The translations under genes and the position numbers were made by a program. 64,000 nt of DNA from NCBI GenBank assembly GCA_964006375.1, contig OZ023268.1, forward strand, positions 84,021,835 through 84,085,834, in the 5' to 3' direction. The first letter of the stretch is position 1, and each line of letters starts with the position of its first letter. The notes beneath the pieces are model-generated. The model searched no databases and was not told the origin of the DNA. It was given only the letters and a program-made list of their open reading frames with translations. Source of the DNA: Tillus elongatus (taxonomy: Eukaryota; Arthropoda; Insecta; Coleoptera; Cleridae). Shown in pieces: positions 52,881 through 64,000 of the stretch.

Positions 52881-53284
52881 TTAGGATGCTGCTAAGACGT
52901 TTAAGGCATACTTTTTAAACATCTCCTGCATTAAAGTTCATGTGTTTTCTATTTATTATTATTGTTAAGAATAAAATGCGATCAGTCATAAATTTTTAGT
53001 ATGTTGTAGCGATGTTCGTCAGTTAGATGATTTTTTGTACTGTTAATTTTTTTCAGTAAAAATTAAAACCATGCCATTTTTGAATAGAGAATGAAAGTAT
53101 CTTTCAAATGAAATATCACAAGCCCCTGGTTTCTATTTAAAAATTTGTAGATTCCAGTTGTCACTCAAAGGGGGTTGGCTGTAGAAGTTTTCACGTTGCA
53201 GCAGGATGCCGTTTTTTTTTTCAAATATTTTATTGACGTCACGTTGCAGCAGGATACCGTTTTTTTTTAAATATTTAATTGATG

Positions 53285-53700
53285 TAAAGAAAACCAATAG
53301 TGAAACCAGATAAGTATTCTCCAAGTCGGTATTTAGTATGGACCAGTTTCACCAAGTAAGGACAACAATCAATGAATTGAAGAGGTCTTCTATCGAAGAG
53401 CTTGTCCATTTGTATAGAAAATTGAAAATCAAGCAGATGAACGCTTGCCAGAATACCTGCTTTATCCAAGAATTCATAAGAAAGAAGGTCATCCCGCGGC
53501 ACGTAATTATGACAACTATTGCAACCTCAAATAAATGAAAAATTGCTATCAGAAAAGCCAGCCTCATCTGGCTGAAGAAGAATCCAAGAAACAGTTTTCC
53601 ATTCATGACAGTTTAATATTAAAATTTATATGCAAAATAAATGCCTAATTATGGGTACTCCGTTGTCTCCTTTATTGGCCCACATATTTATAAATAAAAA
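53285..53700 (+). pseudogene. Penelope-like reverse transcriptase fragment
   Basis: The frame from 53338 (MDQFHQVRTTINELKRSSIE) ends in QEFIRKKVIPRHV, the N-terminal pattern of Penelope RTs. After a gap, about 53655-53700 reads MGTPLSPLLAHIFI, matching the MGxPLSPxxAxIFM RT motif. The intervening RT and the GIY-YIG domain are missing, with stops between. Its 5' part is shared with 719-890. Confidence 0.6.
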
Positions 53701-53702
53701 TA

Positions 53703-54020
53703 CTCCGGACGCAGCAAGTGCGTTATGGTAGCGAGTTTTCTTTAAAATGGCAATTATGTCTTGTTTTTAAAAGTAGGATATTTGGTTGGCATTATAACCT
53801 ATAGTACCCACATATTTATTAAAAAAAAAATAGTCCGGACGCAGCAAGTGCGTTACGGTAGCGAATTTTCTTTAAAATGGCAAATATGTCTTGTTTTTAA
53901 AAGAAGGACATTTGGTTGGCATTATAACCTATAGTACCATACCTATAGACCATGTACCATATTTCATTAAAATAGCTTTGTTTATTCATAAAGTACAAAC
54001 GATTTGGCTGATTTTCCTTG
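53703..54020 (+). repeat. Two tandem A-module starts
   Basis: CGGACGCAGCAAGTGCGTTA occurs at about 53707 and 53838. Each is followed by CGAATTTTCTTTAAAATGGC or a near-identical string, and TTGGTTGGCATTATAACCTA. The second copy extends further (ACCATATTTCATTAAAATAG). The direct duplication has a period of about 131 bp. Confidence 0.8.
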
Positions 54021-54399
54021 CCAACGAACCTTTTCAAGCTAGTTACACACCTGCCAAGATGTAATCATTCACAAACAGCTTTAGGACCATAATTGAAAAA
54101 AAATATGAAAATTTGCAAAAATTTCTTTTACAAAAATTTACCATTTTTTCTTATTACAGAAATTGCCTTCAGTACTGTTACAGTAAATTATATTTTTCAC
54201 AAAAATTCGACATTTATTATTCATTACCAATATATCAAAAATCTTACAAAAAATTCTACGTAAACACTAAAAACATTTCTGCGAAAACTTTTCAAATTCA
54301 GCCACTATTTGAGAATTCCTGTATACGGCAGCTCCATTTTTCGACGAGTAATACAAACAAAAAGCTCTCTGAATGCGTCATTTCCATGGGGCTCCGCTA

Positions 54400-55135
54400 T
54401 CTATTGGTAAAAGCGCCGTATCACAATTTGTGATATGTGTTTGTGATGTGTGCAAAAACGTGAAAAGTTGCAAAATAATTGTAGTAACTCGAAAACGTTG
54501 AACGATATCAATTTTTTTCTTACAAACATGCATTGTAATTCGATAGAAAATACAAAAATGCAATAACATAAGGGGTGTTTTATTAAAAAAGAAAGTGTGT
54601 ATCACCAGTATGGGCCAGCCTGTGATTGTTAAAACAGGTCTATAAGATGCAGCTCGAGACGCCCTATAATTCTCGTATATAATGTTCTCTTATATCTTGT
54701 ATAATAACTGATATATTGAGCTTTACCGTAGAAATGCGTCATTCTGTGTATATGTAAACAGACAAACATTTAAACTGACCCCGTATATGGGTTTCTAGTT
54801 CGTCCACGTTTGAAGAAATGTTTTTAAAATTCCTAAGTCGCGGTCTTCTCAATGACGAATTCTTTCTACTAAAATTTGCTAAAATATAGACTATTAAACC
54901 ATAAACTCTATAACTGAAACCACTGCCAAAGCATCAGAGAGAGGGTCTATTTGAAATGGATTTTCTTAAAACATTTTAGTAAAATGAAAGACAATGAGAG
55001 TTGAATCTGAAACTTAAGGCTTTATAAAACACACTTATTACAACATTTAATTTTGACGTTTTAAATCGCGACATTGACGTTTAAAAAAAAATTTTAATAT
55101 TTTTTCTGCTACTTCTTGGCCTTTTTGCGTCAAGA
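54400..55135 (-). repeat. Composite repeat D3-D2-D1
   Basis: Reverse copy: CTTACAAACATGCATTGTAA and GGGCCAGCCTGTGATTGTTA (D3), AAACTGACCCCGTATATGGG (D2), then D1 (GGGTCTATTTGAAATGGATT). It ends next to a TA array at 55143. Confidence 0.85.
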
Positions 55136-55136
55136 A

Positions 55137-56075
<939 letters not shown>

Positions 56076-56169
56076 TAAACAAGTATTTACAATACACGGT
56101 AAAAATAATATAGTACAAAAAATATGCGCAGCGACAATAACAACAGCCAGTAAGCGCGTCAGCAAAACA

Positions 56170-56765
56170 CCCAAGAGCGCTGTCTTAAAAACCACAAAAA
56201 TAATAATAAAACAGATTTGCTGTATTGGAGCATAAGTCACAGATGACAATATGATTCGTTTCGTTTTTTGACATTGTCTTAAGCCCTACCGTCAATTGGT
56301 TTTTAACACGTTTCAACGAGGCACAGTCTCTCAATTCCTGTGGAATTCAGTTATACAAATTTTGTATTAGATAAATATGACTTCGCTCACTAACTCATTT
56401 TCTTCCTGCAGATATTTATATGTCTGGTCTCTTATCCATGGTCTGGAAAGTTCAACTTATAAGCGTGTTCATAGCTTTCCAGCAATCTCGCCTAAAATGC
56501 CGTTTTCTACAGTCTAGCACGCCAGGTTTCATAAAAAGATAATCACTTGGGTAAGTTAAAGTTTTCGGTGTATTATCTCGCGTTTCGATTTTTGAACCAC
56601 ATCTAATTCCTTTATATATGTTATATCTCACATTTTCACCACCAGTTATTGCATAATATATCTGGGACGGTACCAGTGAATAACATGGAATTTTCATTTT
56701 CTTGGTGTCTGAATATTTCCTCAGAAACTTAAAGTTGTATAGTAAAGATCTAACGCTGCCCACAA
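56170..56765 (-). pseudogene. CR1-like RT C-terminal fragment
   Basis: Minus strand: SLLYNFKFLRKYSDTKKMKI, then CYSLVPSQIYYAIT, matching the thumb pattern LRxLYYSLVQSxIxYGIxxWG of CR1/L2-type elements. Then TPKTLTYPSDYLFMK and, in another frame, IPQELRDCASLKRVKNQLT, the usual C-terminal end. Frameshifted and 5'-truncated. It is a different family from 18426-21105. Confidence 0.6.
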
Positions 56766-56881
56766 GTTTATCCCCCTGAGGTGTCTACCTATTTTAGTGC
56801 TCAAATACTTTCTGCCTAATTTAACTTAAAAAGTTTTTGCGTCCCAGTTTTAATTACCAGCCAGGTCTTGTCAGGTTAATG

Positions 56882-58281
<1,400 letters not shown>

Positions 58282-58410
58282 GACCTGACCTTAGATATGC
58301 GTTCTAGGGGCGCTAATTCTCGCTCATTCCAAAAAAGTTTCCGAAAGTCTCACCATCGTTACCTCTATAATTAGTAAATTTTCTTAATGAAAATTCTCTA
58401 AAAACAGAAT
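58282..58410 (-). repeat. Composite repeat B-left module
   Basis: TCTAGGGGCGCTAATTCTCG, then AAAGTCTCACCATCGTTACC and the hairpin TAGTAAATTTTCTTAATGAA. Confidence 0.75.
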
Positions 58411-58640
58411 ATTTGCTATGCGACTGCATGGCTCAGTTCTGGAGCGGCTAGAATATCTTAGATGGGTGACCTTAGCACCACAGGAAATAGTTAAAATAGC
58501 TCTCAAAAGATAGTAGACTACATAAAGGGTCTGAGTTTTTGGGCAACAATTAGAAGATAGAGCCATGCACAAAAGATCCATTGGAGTCGCAGTAGTGAGG
58601 GGCTATATACGACTCATTAAGCAATCTACCCTAATATATC
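58395..58640 (+). pseudogene. Non-LTR retrotransposon 3' tail, second copy
   Basis: Closely parallels 39170-39430: TTTGCTATGCGACTGCATGG, TTAGATGGGTGACCTTAGCA and AAGATAGTAGACTACATAAA. A frame reads EYLLCDCMAQFW. A short fragment with stops. Confidence 0.5.
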
Positions 58641-59295
58641 AAGAATTTATGTGGATTTGATAAACCGGATTCAAGAAAAGACTGACAATATTCCTATAGA
58701 ATTGCTCTAAAATACTTTGAGATATTTCCACGAGAGATTGAATGTTTGCCAGGAAGTTAATGGGCAAACATCCCAACTGTTATTTAACTTCGGCAACGTC
58801 AAACGCAACAAGGATATAAAATTTTTGGGTTATATATAAAATTACTTACATTTTCAAGCAAAACTATGAATTAAGTAAACCGTGTAAGAATGTAACCTAC
58901 TAAGGGGCTTATCTGTGACGTAACAAAGACAAGCGAGTACTCCAGGTAACACTAAAAGAATTTTACTTTGAACAGATGTCACAATTATTGCAAGAGCTTG
59001 TACGGCCAACAAGCACTGTGTTTTCTGTATACTCTTATAAATGAGTTACAAGATGCTTAAATCTACTGCCGCCCGCCAGCGGTTGTATACTTTACATTTA
59101 CACTTAGCGTATTACGGCGAAGAGTGGTCTTGTTTACCTCTTCATACACTTCATGTCTTTTTTCTTTATATCTATTTTCCTTTGAAGTCATGCTATATAT
59201 GTGAGGTGGTAAGCTAACAGTACCTATATGTATGTTTTAAAGTCAGCACTATAGGTACAGAGCGTAAAAGCTTGAAAGTAGTGTTTGTTATTTAT
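58641..59295. other. No feature recognised
   Basis: AT-rich with no credible frame or repeat. Confidence 0.5.
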
Positions 59296-59513
59296 TTAAC
59301 CCATTAACGCCCAAATGATTTATTTTTTGTCATAATTCAAAAATTTAGACAGAGATTACTTATGAAGCCATTTAGTAAAGATCTAGGTGAACAGACAGAT
59401 TTTTCTTAATCTTGGATTTGACATTAAGGGCGTCCTTATATGAGGACGCTTACGTTAAAAGTTTAGTGATTTATATGGATTCCAATTAAGAAATTTGGCT
59501 AACGTTATAGTAA
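59296..59513 (-). mobile_element. piggyBac-type terminal region (TTAA end)
   Basis: TTAA (59296-59299) is followed by CCCATTAACGCCCAAATG. An inner GGGCGTCCTTATATGAGGAC sits near 59427. A TTAA target with a CCC start fits piggyBac-like termini, and a piggyBac transposase relic lies downstream in the correct orientation. The opposite terminus was not found. Confidence 0.55.
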
Positions 59514-59574
59514 GTACACTTGGAGAACCCAAATCACCATAACATATTTTAAAACCTGATTCAGAATTATTCAT

Positions 59575-59615
59575 CCTGTGATGACGCTAACTTGGTTAGT
59601 AAAACGATCGTCAGG
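59575..59615 (+). ncRNA. Hammerhead-like unit 1
   Basis: Stem I CCU/AGG, box GUGAUGA (C3 is G), extra C, stem II GCUAAC/GUUAGU, AAAAC in place of GAAAC, GAUC, GUC. Two core positions changed, so probably inactive. Confidence 0.5.
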
Positions 59616-59637
59616 TTTTTGAACGAGACTTATTCAT

Positions 59638-59678
59638 CTTCTGATCATGTTAACTTGGTTAGTAAAACGATCGTCAAG
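59638..59678 (+). ncRNA. Hammerhead-like unit 2
   Basis: Stem I CUU/AAG, compensating for CCU/AGG in units 1 and 3. Box CUGAUCA (G8 is C), extra U, stem II GUUAAC/GUUAGU, AAAAC, GAUC, GUC. The paired change in stem I supports a structured RNA. Confidence 0.5.
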
Positions 59679-59700
59679 TTTTAAAACAAGAATTATTCAT

Positions 59701-59741
59701 CCTCTGATGATGCTAACTTGGTTAGTGAAACGATCGTCAGG
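59701..59741 (+). ncRNA. Hammerhead ribozyme candidate unit 3, core intact
   Basis: Stem I CCU/AGG, CUGAUGA (59704-59710), extra U, stem II GCUAAC/GUUAGU with UUG loop, GAAAC (59727-59731), GAUC, GUC (59736-59738). CGAUCG is self-complementary and could form stem III between two units or molecules. All invariant core residues are present. Confidence 0.6.
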
Positions 59742-59949
59742 TTTTCTAAAATGTGTTGTGGTGATTTGAGTTCTCCAAGTGTGCTTCTCAGTGCTCATCA
59801 CAGGTTCCAAGCTTGACTTAGTAACGTTATAGTAACTTAAAAATATATTTCATTAAAGAAGTTAACACTATGAAACTAATATTATCAGGACGTTAACATA
59901 AAAAAATTAATTGACATAAAAAGATTTATCATCAAATTTTCTTACAAAA

Positions 59950-60480
59950 AGTACGCGGCTTTCCTTTACGTGAAACGAACTGGCATCGGTGTTGATTTTC
60001 TCTTTTATCGATAACATGATTCGTGCCATCGAAACGAACCTCGTCAAAAAACGTAGACCCTGATGCAGAAGGTAGGCTTAGTGGCTACCTTTTTGTAACC
60101 GGCGACCATGTCCTAGTTTTAGGTATGGAACAGCAATACTTCTGCAGATTTTTTCATTGAGGTACGCTCCTGTGGATGTAGCAATTTATATCAAGTAAAA
60201 CTGTTCACTAAAGCCATACCAATATGCGGGTAATCAAACACCTATACCATTTTTTACCTCTAATGGCTATTGAATGTTTCTCAAGTAGCCAATCGTGGTG
60301 ATCCACACCGCCTATGTATTTATTAAAGTTGTTTATAAGTTTGGGCTGTGAAATTGCAACATTCTCTTTTTGCCTTCTTTCCATCACCGAACTGAACACA
60401 TTGGCTCTATAGTATCATAAGTCCCCGCTTTGATTTGGTACCTTTTAACGAAAACGCTGCGTTGTCATATTTCAAAATCC
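59950..60480 (-). pseudogene. piggyBac-type transposase relic
   Basis: Minus strand: ISQPKLINNFNKYIGGVDHH, then RGKKWYRCL, the conserved YNxxMGGVDxxD and RGKKWYWPLF blocks of piggyBac (DDE_Tnp_1_7) transposases, including the late catalytic Asp region. A shifted frame continues with YKLLHPQERTSMKKS and a C-terminal piece VRFDGTNHVIDKRENQHRC leading into a Cys-rich tail. The first two catalytic Asp regions are absent. Multiple frameshifts. Its 3' terminal repeat is at 59296. Confidence 0.78.
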
Positions 60481-60865
60481 AAGAATTTAAGAACTAAGGA
60501 CCAATAGGTTGAATTCAACTACTTAAAAGGTTATATTTGGTTCATTAGTATTTAGGAGTTGAATTGTTCACAAAAAAAAAACTTAAAAAAACTTAAATCT
60601 GTATGACTTAAACTGGTATAAATGGAAATAAATATAAACAAATATGCCAACTAAAAACCTTAAAACTTCAAAGATGTGCTGAACTGAGTGATCGGCAAAT
60701 ATGGCTCAAAATTTCAGTGGCAATTTAAGTTGTCAAAATTTGTAATTTTTAAACAAATATTCAGGTACTGATGGGGTCCAGGAGTGGCATATTACATTAT
60801 TTGTCTATAACAAGGTCTTAAATCTATGCGTCGACTGTAAACTCTCCCTGACTTGATAAAAGCAT
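60481..60865. other. No feature recognised
   Basis: AT-rich, no frame or repeat recognised. Confidence 0.5.
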
Positions 60866-60905
60866 TTGCATTCGCTACCATAACACACTTGCTGCTTTCA
60901 GACTG
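60866..60905 (-). repeat. A-module terminal fragment
   Basis: CATTCGCTACCATAACACAC followed by TTGCTGCTTTCAGAC, a decayed A terminus. Confidence 0.6.
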
Positions 60906-61374
60906 TGTTTGTTTCATTAGATCCCAAATATTTTGTACCAGGCTTTTGAAACACTTTCCAATTTTCTTTAGAGTGATATGGTATATTTACTAGTTAAATG
61001 TCTTTTGATATAATATATTATTACATATTAATCTAACTCACAACCTCACTTTGAGGTCTGTGAGCATTAAAAATATTTTAAACTTATTAAGTTTAAAACT
61101 GGGTAATGTATTATATAATTTGTTTGATGCAAATTAATGTAAATAATTTTTCTGACGCTGCTGAAGAATCTCTGAATCCATGATTAAACTTTTACTGGAG
61201 CTATTAAGTCTAGGGTTTATGATGGAAATAATATGAAGGGGTCTACATTATTTATCATGCAGCTCAGTAGCTCCATTTTCCAGCCTACAGGATAAGGAGG
61301 TCAAGTTCTTTGGTTGACAGTCCCATCTGCTTAGAAAAAACATTGATTAAAATAGAGGATGTGAAAAAGTGTGG
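60906..61374. other. No feature recognised
   Basis: AT-rich, no frame or repeat recognised. Confidence 0.5.
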
Positions 61375-61741
61375 AATATTGGCAATATTTCTAAAACTAC
61401 TAAACGTATTTCCTTGACACGTAGTATATTGATGTACCTAGATTCAATACTCCGTTCACAAGTAAAGAAGTATGTGTGGCTCAGAAATAATACCAACATT
61501 TTTATTTCAAATGAAATACCCTGTATGTTTTTGCGTTTTCTGATTTTACATCTAATTCAAGGTCTAATTGTACTTGAAGTTTTTTCCTATCTTCATTCAC
61601 TACTGAAAAAATGGTTGTTAAAAAACAATTTTCAAAAATTGTTAATATTTTGAAAACTACCAATCATATTTTTTGACACTTGGCATAATGATGTATTTAA
61701 GTTCAGTACACCTTTGACAAATAAAAAAGTATGTGTAACTA
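61375..61741 (+). repeat. Diverged direct repeat, ~262-bp period
   Basis: AATATTTCTAAAACTACTAA...AAAGAAGTATGTGTGGCT (61380-61480) recurs as AATATTTTGAAAACTACCAA...AAAAAAGTATGTGTAACT (61641-61740). No coding motif. The second copy ends at the border of the next element. Confidence 0.65.
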
Positions 61742-61743
61742 TA

Positions 61744-62771
61744 CAGGTGAGTCATAAGTGGTGACCAAAAATGAAACCCCATGTTCTTTGAACAATTTTA
61801 GAGAGGGTATGTCCTATAAAAAATTTTCCTATAATGCTTTATTAAAAAGATACAGGGTGTTGAAGTTGAATTTCAAAAAATAAAATTTCCCAATTTTTTA
61901 AAAAGTAGCACATATATTTTGCTGAAACTTCGCATGTGTAGGCTGCTATGTAAGGCACGTATTCTACCATAACAATTGAATCGGCTAATCCAGCAGTGGT
62001 GTGCGTACCCACATGTCATTGGTTATCCCTCAAGAAAAAAAACGGGTAAGCCAATGATATATATTTTTATTTTTCATTTTTTTGGATCTTACTTTCATTC
62101 GTGAACAAAATGACTTTCTTGATAATTTTCTGTACGGCGCTTATTTTACGAGTAAGCAATGAATCAGGTAAGGTTTTTAGAACACAATTCGTGATTTTTA
62201 ACCAGTCGTTGTCTGGTAAAAAATGGCAATGATACACTTTTATGCCTCCATTACCCTGACTACACGCACGACATCTTTTTAATATGGAAAATTTAATGTC
62301 TTGTTAATTTTTGTACGACGATTATCTTTGTTGTATTTTAGTAAGTACTAGTCTGGTTTGCCAAAGTTGTCATTAAGTGTCACTTGACGTTTAGGTTAAC
62401 AAGTTATTATTTTGAATAGGTGTAATTGGTAAACTTTATAAAATTGCAACATTTTCTACACTTTCACTTCTTATAATGGAGTACACCTCAGAAGAGTATG
62501 CAGATATAATTTTTATCACTGATGGATTAGCCTATTCAATTGTTATGGTAGAATACGCGCCTTACATAGCAGCCTACACATGCGAAGTTTCAGCAAAATA
62601 TATGTGCTACTTTTTAAAAAATTGGGAAATTTTATTTTTTGAAATTCAACTTGAACACTCTGTATCTTTTTAATGAAGCATTATAGGAATTTTTTTATAG
62701 GAGATACCCTCTCTAAAATTGTTCAAAGAACATGGGGTTTCATTTTTGGTCACCACTTATGAATCACCCTG
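61744..62771. mobile_element. Non-autonomous TA-flanked element with ~250-bp TIRs
   Basis: 1028 bp. The ends read CAGGTGAGTCATAAGTGGTG and (complement) CAGGGTGATTCATAAGTGGT, with TA on each side (61742-61743, 62772-62773). The inverted match is almost continuous to about 61995 and 62518. The interior (520 bp) has no transposase. It is probably mobilised by a mariner-type transposase. Short frames inside the arms are incidental. Confidence 0.9.
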
Positions 62772-62773
62772 TA

Positions 62774-63096
62774 GAGAGTGACTGGGAAATAATACCAACT
62801 CTGTTATTATAAATGTAACACCCTCTATTTAAAACGTAAATTCAATTATGTAATTTTTAAGTTGTTTATTCGTCACAATGAAACATTTATGTACTGAAAC
62901 TGAATTCAGTCACATGAATACACTGAAACTATGAATATAATTAGGCTCATTTGTAATGTTGCTAGGTGCCTTATCTATGATAAACTGGACAGTTTTTATC
63001 AAATGTTCTTAAACACTCCGATAAGCGTACGCCTCAATCAACAGAAATTAACATGGTAACTCCAACTGAAAAAAAAAACAAATTGGAGTGTTAACG
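62774..63096. other. Probable 5' flank of the DD41D relic
   Basis: No ORF. TAACACCCTCTATTTAAAAC at 62817 resembles a decayed CACCCTG end, but the element terminus cannot be fixed. Confidence 0.35.
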
Positions 63097-64000
63097 ATGG
63101 TTGGATATGGTAACCGCAAAAGAACACAAGCAGAAGTTGTGGATTTATTTAATCGCGCTTACTGTAATTGGCCTGCGATTACCCAATCTTGTGTAAGAAA
63201 CTTCTAAAGAAAATCAATGAAATAGGAAGTTTACAAGACAGACCAAAAACAGGCAGACTGAAAAGCACTTCTAGTGGTGATGTGACTATAAATGTCTTAG
63301 TTGATTTATAGGACAAGCCCAATCAATCGCTTCGTCAGATGGGACAATAACACAATATGCCTCACATGTCAGTTAAAAAAAATTCAAAAGCGAAAAGATA
63401 CTTCTCTTCAAGATATATCTAGTTCCAGAACCTAGAGAGGGTGATTTTGATAGAAGACCGGAGTTTTGAGAAATTATAATCGAGAGGTGCAATGTTGATC
63501 TCAATTTTGTAAATAATATTCTCTTTTCCGATGAGGCTACATTTATGCTTAATGGCACCGTCAAGGCACAATTGTAGATATTGGTCAACGGACAATCCGC
63601 GGTGGGTAGCTGAAACACACACGCACAGGCCCCAAAAAGTTAACGTTTGAATAGATATCATAGGCCATAATTTCATTGGACCATTTTTCATTAACGAAAA
63701 CCTTACATCAGAACTTTATTTGCAGTTGCTCCGGGACCAAATTATATCTCAATTATAAACCCTGTACCCAAACCGAAAAGACATTTTTTTAGCAGTACGG
63801 TGCTCCCGCACGTTTTGGTTTACAAGTTCGTCCATTTTTGAACCAGACATTTCCAAATCGATGGATAGGAAGAAGAGGTGTAATTGAGTGGCCCGCACGA
63901 TCCCCAGACCTAATACCTTTAGACTTTTATTTGTAGGGTGATCTAAAGAGTAACGTTTGCAGACATCGGCTGGATGATATTGAACATTTGAAGATTAGAA
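63097..64000 (+). pseudogene. DD41D transposase relic, runs off window
   Basis: Starts MVGYGNRKRTQAEVVDLFNR at 63097, a DUF4817-like N-terminus. Later blocks are FSDEATFMLNGTVKAQL (first Asp), KVNVWIDIIGHNFIGPFF-like, QYGAPARFGLQVRPF and WIGRRGVIEWPARSPDLIPL followed by D. The second catalytic Asp is Tyr (QYGAP). The last two catalytic positions are separated by 41 residues, the DD41D spacing. Many stops and frameshifts. The C-terminus lies beyond the window end. Confidence 0.85.

Larger units (their letters stand above)
50040..53210 (+). mobile_element. DD41D-type transposon, copy 2, split by R1-like insert
   Basis: Inverted repeats include CAACCCCCTTTGAGTGACGG (about 50118) and the mirror CACTCAAAGGGGGTTGGCTG (about 53163). 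Upstream and downstream regions match copy 1 (29895-31330). It contains a broken transposase, interrupted at about 50876-52358. Confidence 0.7.
59514..59821 (+). mobile_element. Insertion with three tandem hammerhead-like units
   Basis: A 308-bp insertion flanked by a 14-bp direct repeat TAACGTTATAGTAA (59500-59513 and 59822-59835), an apparent target-site duplication. Inverted arms 59516-59559 and 59738-59782 (CACTTGGAGAACCCAAATCA and its near-complement) enclose three units of 63 bp. Each carries a hammerhead-like motif in the same orientation. It lies inside a piggyBac relic. A one-unit relative is at 40226-40358. It encodes no protein. The mechanism is unknown; a 14-bp duplication fits target-primed reverse transcription better than TA- or TTAA-specific transposases. 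Confidence 0.75.

Noticed and set aside
54113..54433. 106-codon frame
   Set aside because: Composition follows the AT-rich background (Phe/Tyr/Lys/Asn) and no domain is visible.

Overview
The window looks like intergenic DNA from a large, AT-rich, transposon-saturated arthropod genome, most likely an insect. Beetle is only a guess. Evidence: mariner-type DD41D transposases with a DUF4817-like N-terminus, Tc1 and piggyBac relics, Penelope-like, CR1-like, R1-like and RTE-like retroelements, an insect errantivirus-type env relic, a tRNA-derived SINE, and about 18 long (TA)n arrays. I see no host protein-coding gene, no rRNA or tRNA gene and no CRISPR. The only intact transposon ORF is the 358-aa transposase at 33805-34881 (-).

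Layout. 1-4.2 kb: a composite interspersed repeat, Penelope pieces and a perfect 130-bp-arm palindrome. 4.7-9.5 kb: transposase relics, including a long-TIR mariner element at 7301-8895. 10-16 kb: a non-LTR tail, a SINE inserted in the composite repeat, a foldback and TA arrays. 16-18 kb: a hammerhead-like motif between diverged direct repeats. 18.4-21.1 kb: a CR1-like ORF2 pseudogene. 21.3-23 kb: LTR and env relic (-). 23-25.4 kb: SINE, then a Penelope GIY-YIG fragment with 70-bp tandem repeats and inverted terminal repeats. 25.4-28.7 kb: nothing recognised. 29.9-37.4 kb: broken transposases, and one complete element nested inside an older relative. 38.5-48 kb: Tc1, foldback, inverted Penelope-type repeats around a full composite repeat, and TA-bounded retroelement fragments. 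49.7-53.7 kb: SINE, a transposon split by an antisense R1-like fragment, and a Penelope RT piece. 54-58.6 kb: more of the same families. 59.3-60.5 kb: a piggyBac relic carrying a small insertion with three hammerhead-like units. 61.7-62.8 kb: a long-TIR non-autonomous element. 63.1 kb to the end: a dead DD41D transposase.

Three points stand out. First, about twelve hammerhead-ribozyme-like motifs lie in separate contexts, several with an intact catalytic core. They include a foldback family with one or three tandem units, one copy of which is flanked by an apparent 14-bp target duplication. Second, a modular composite repeat carries its (TA)n array at a fixed internal position, and TA arrays repeatedly host or bound inserted elements. 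Third, there is a nested pair of DD41D elements, the inner one apparently intact with terminal inverted repeats of about 480 bp.
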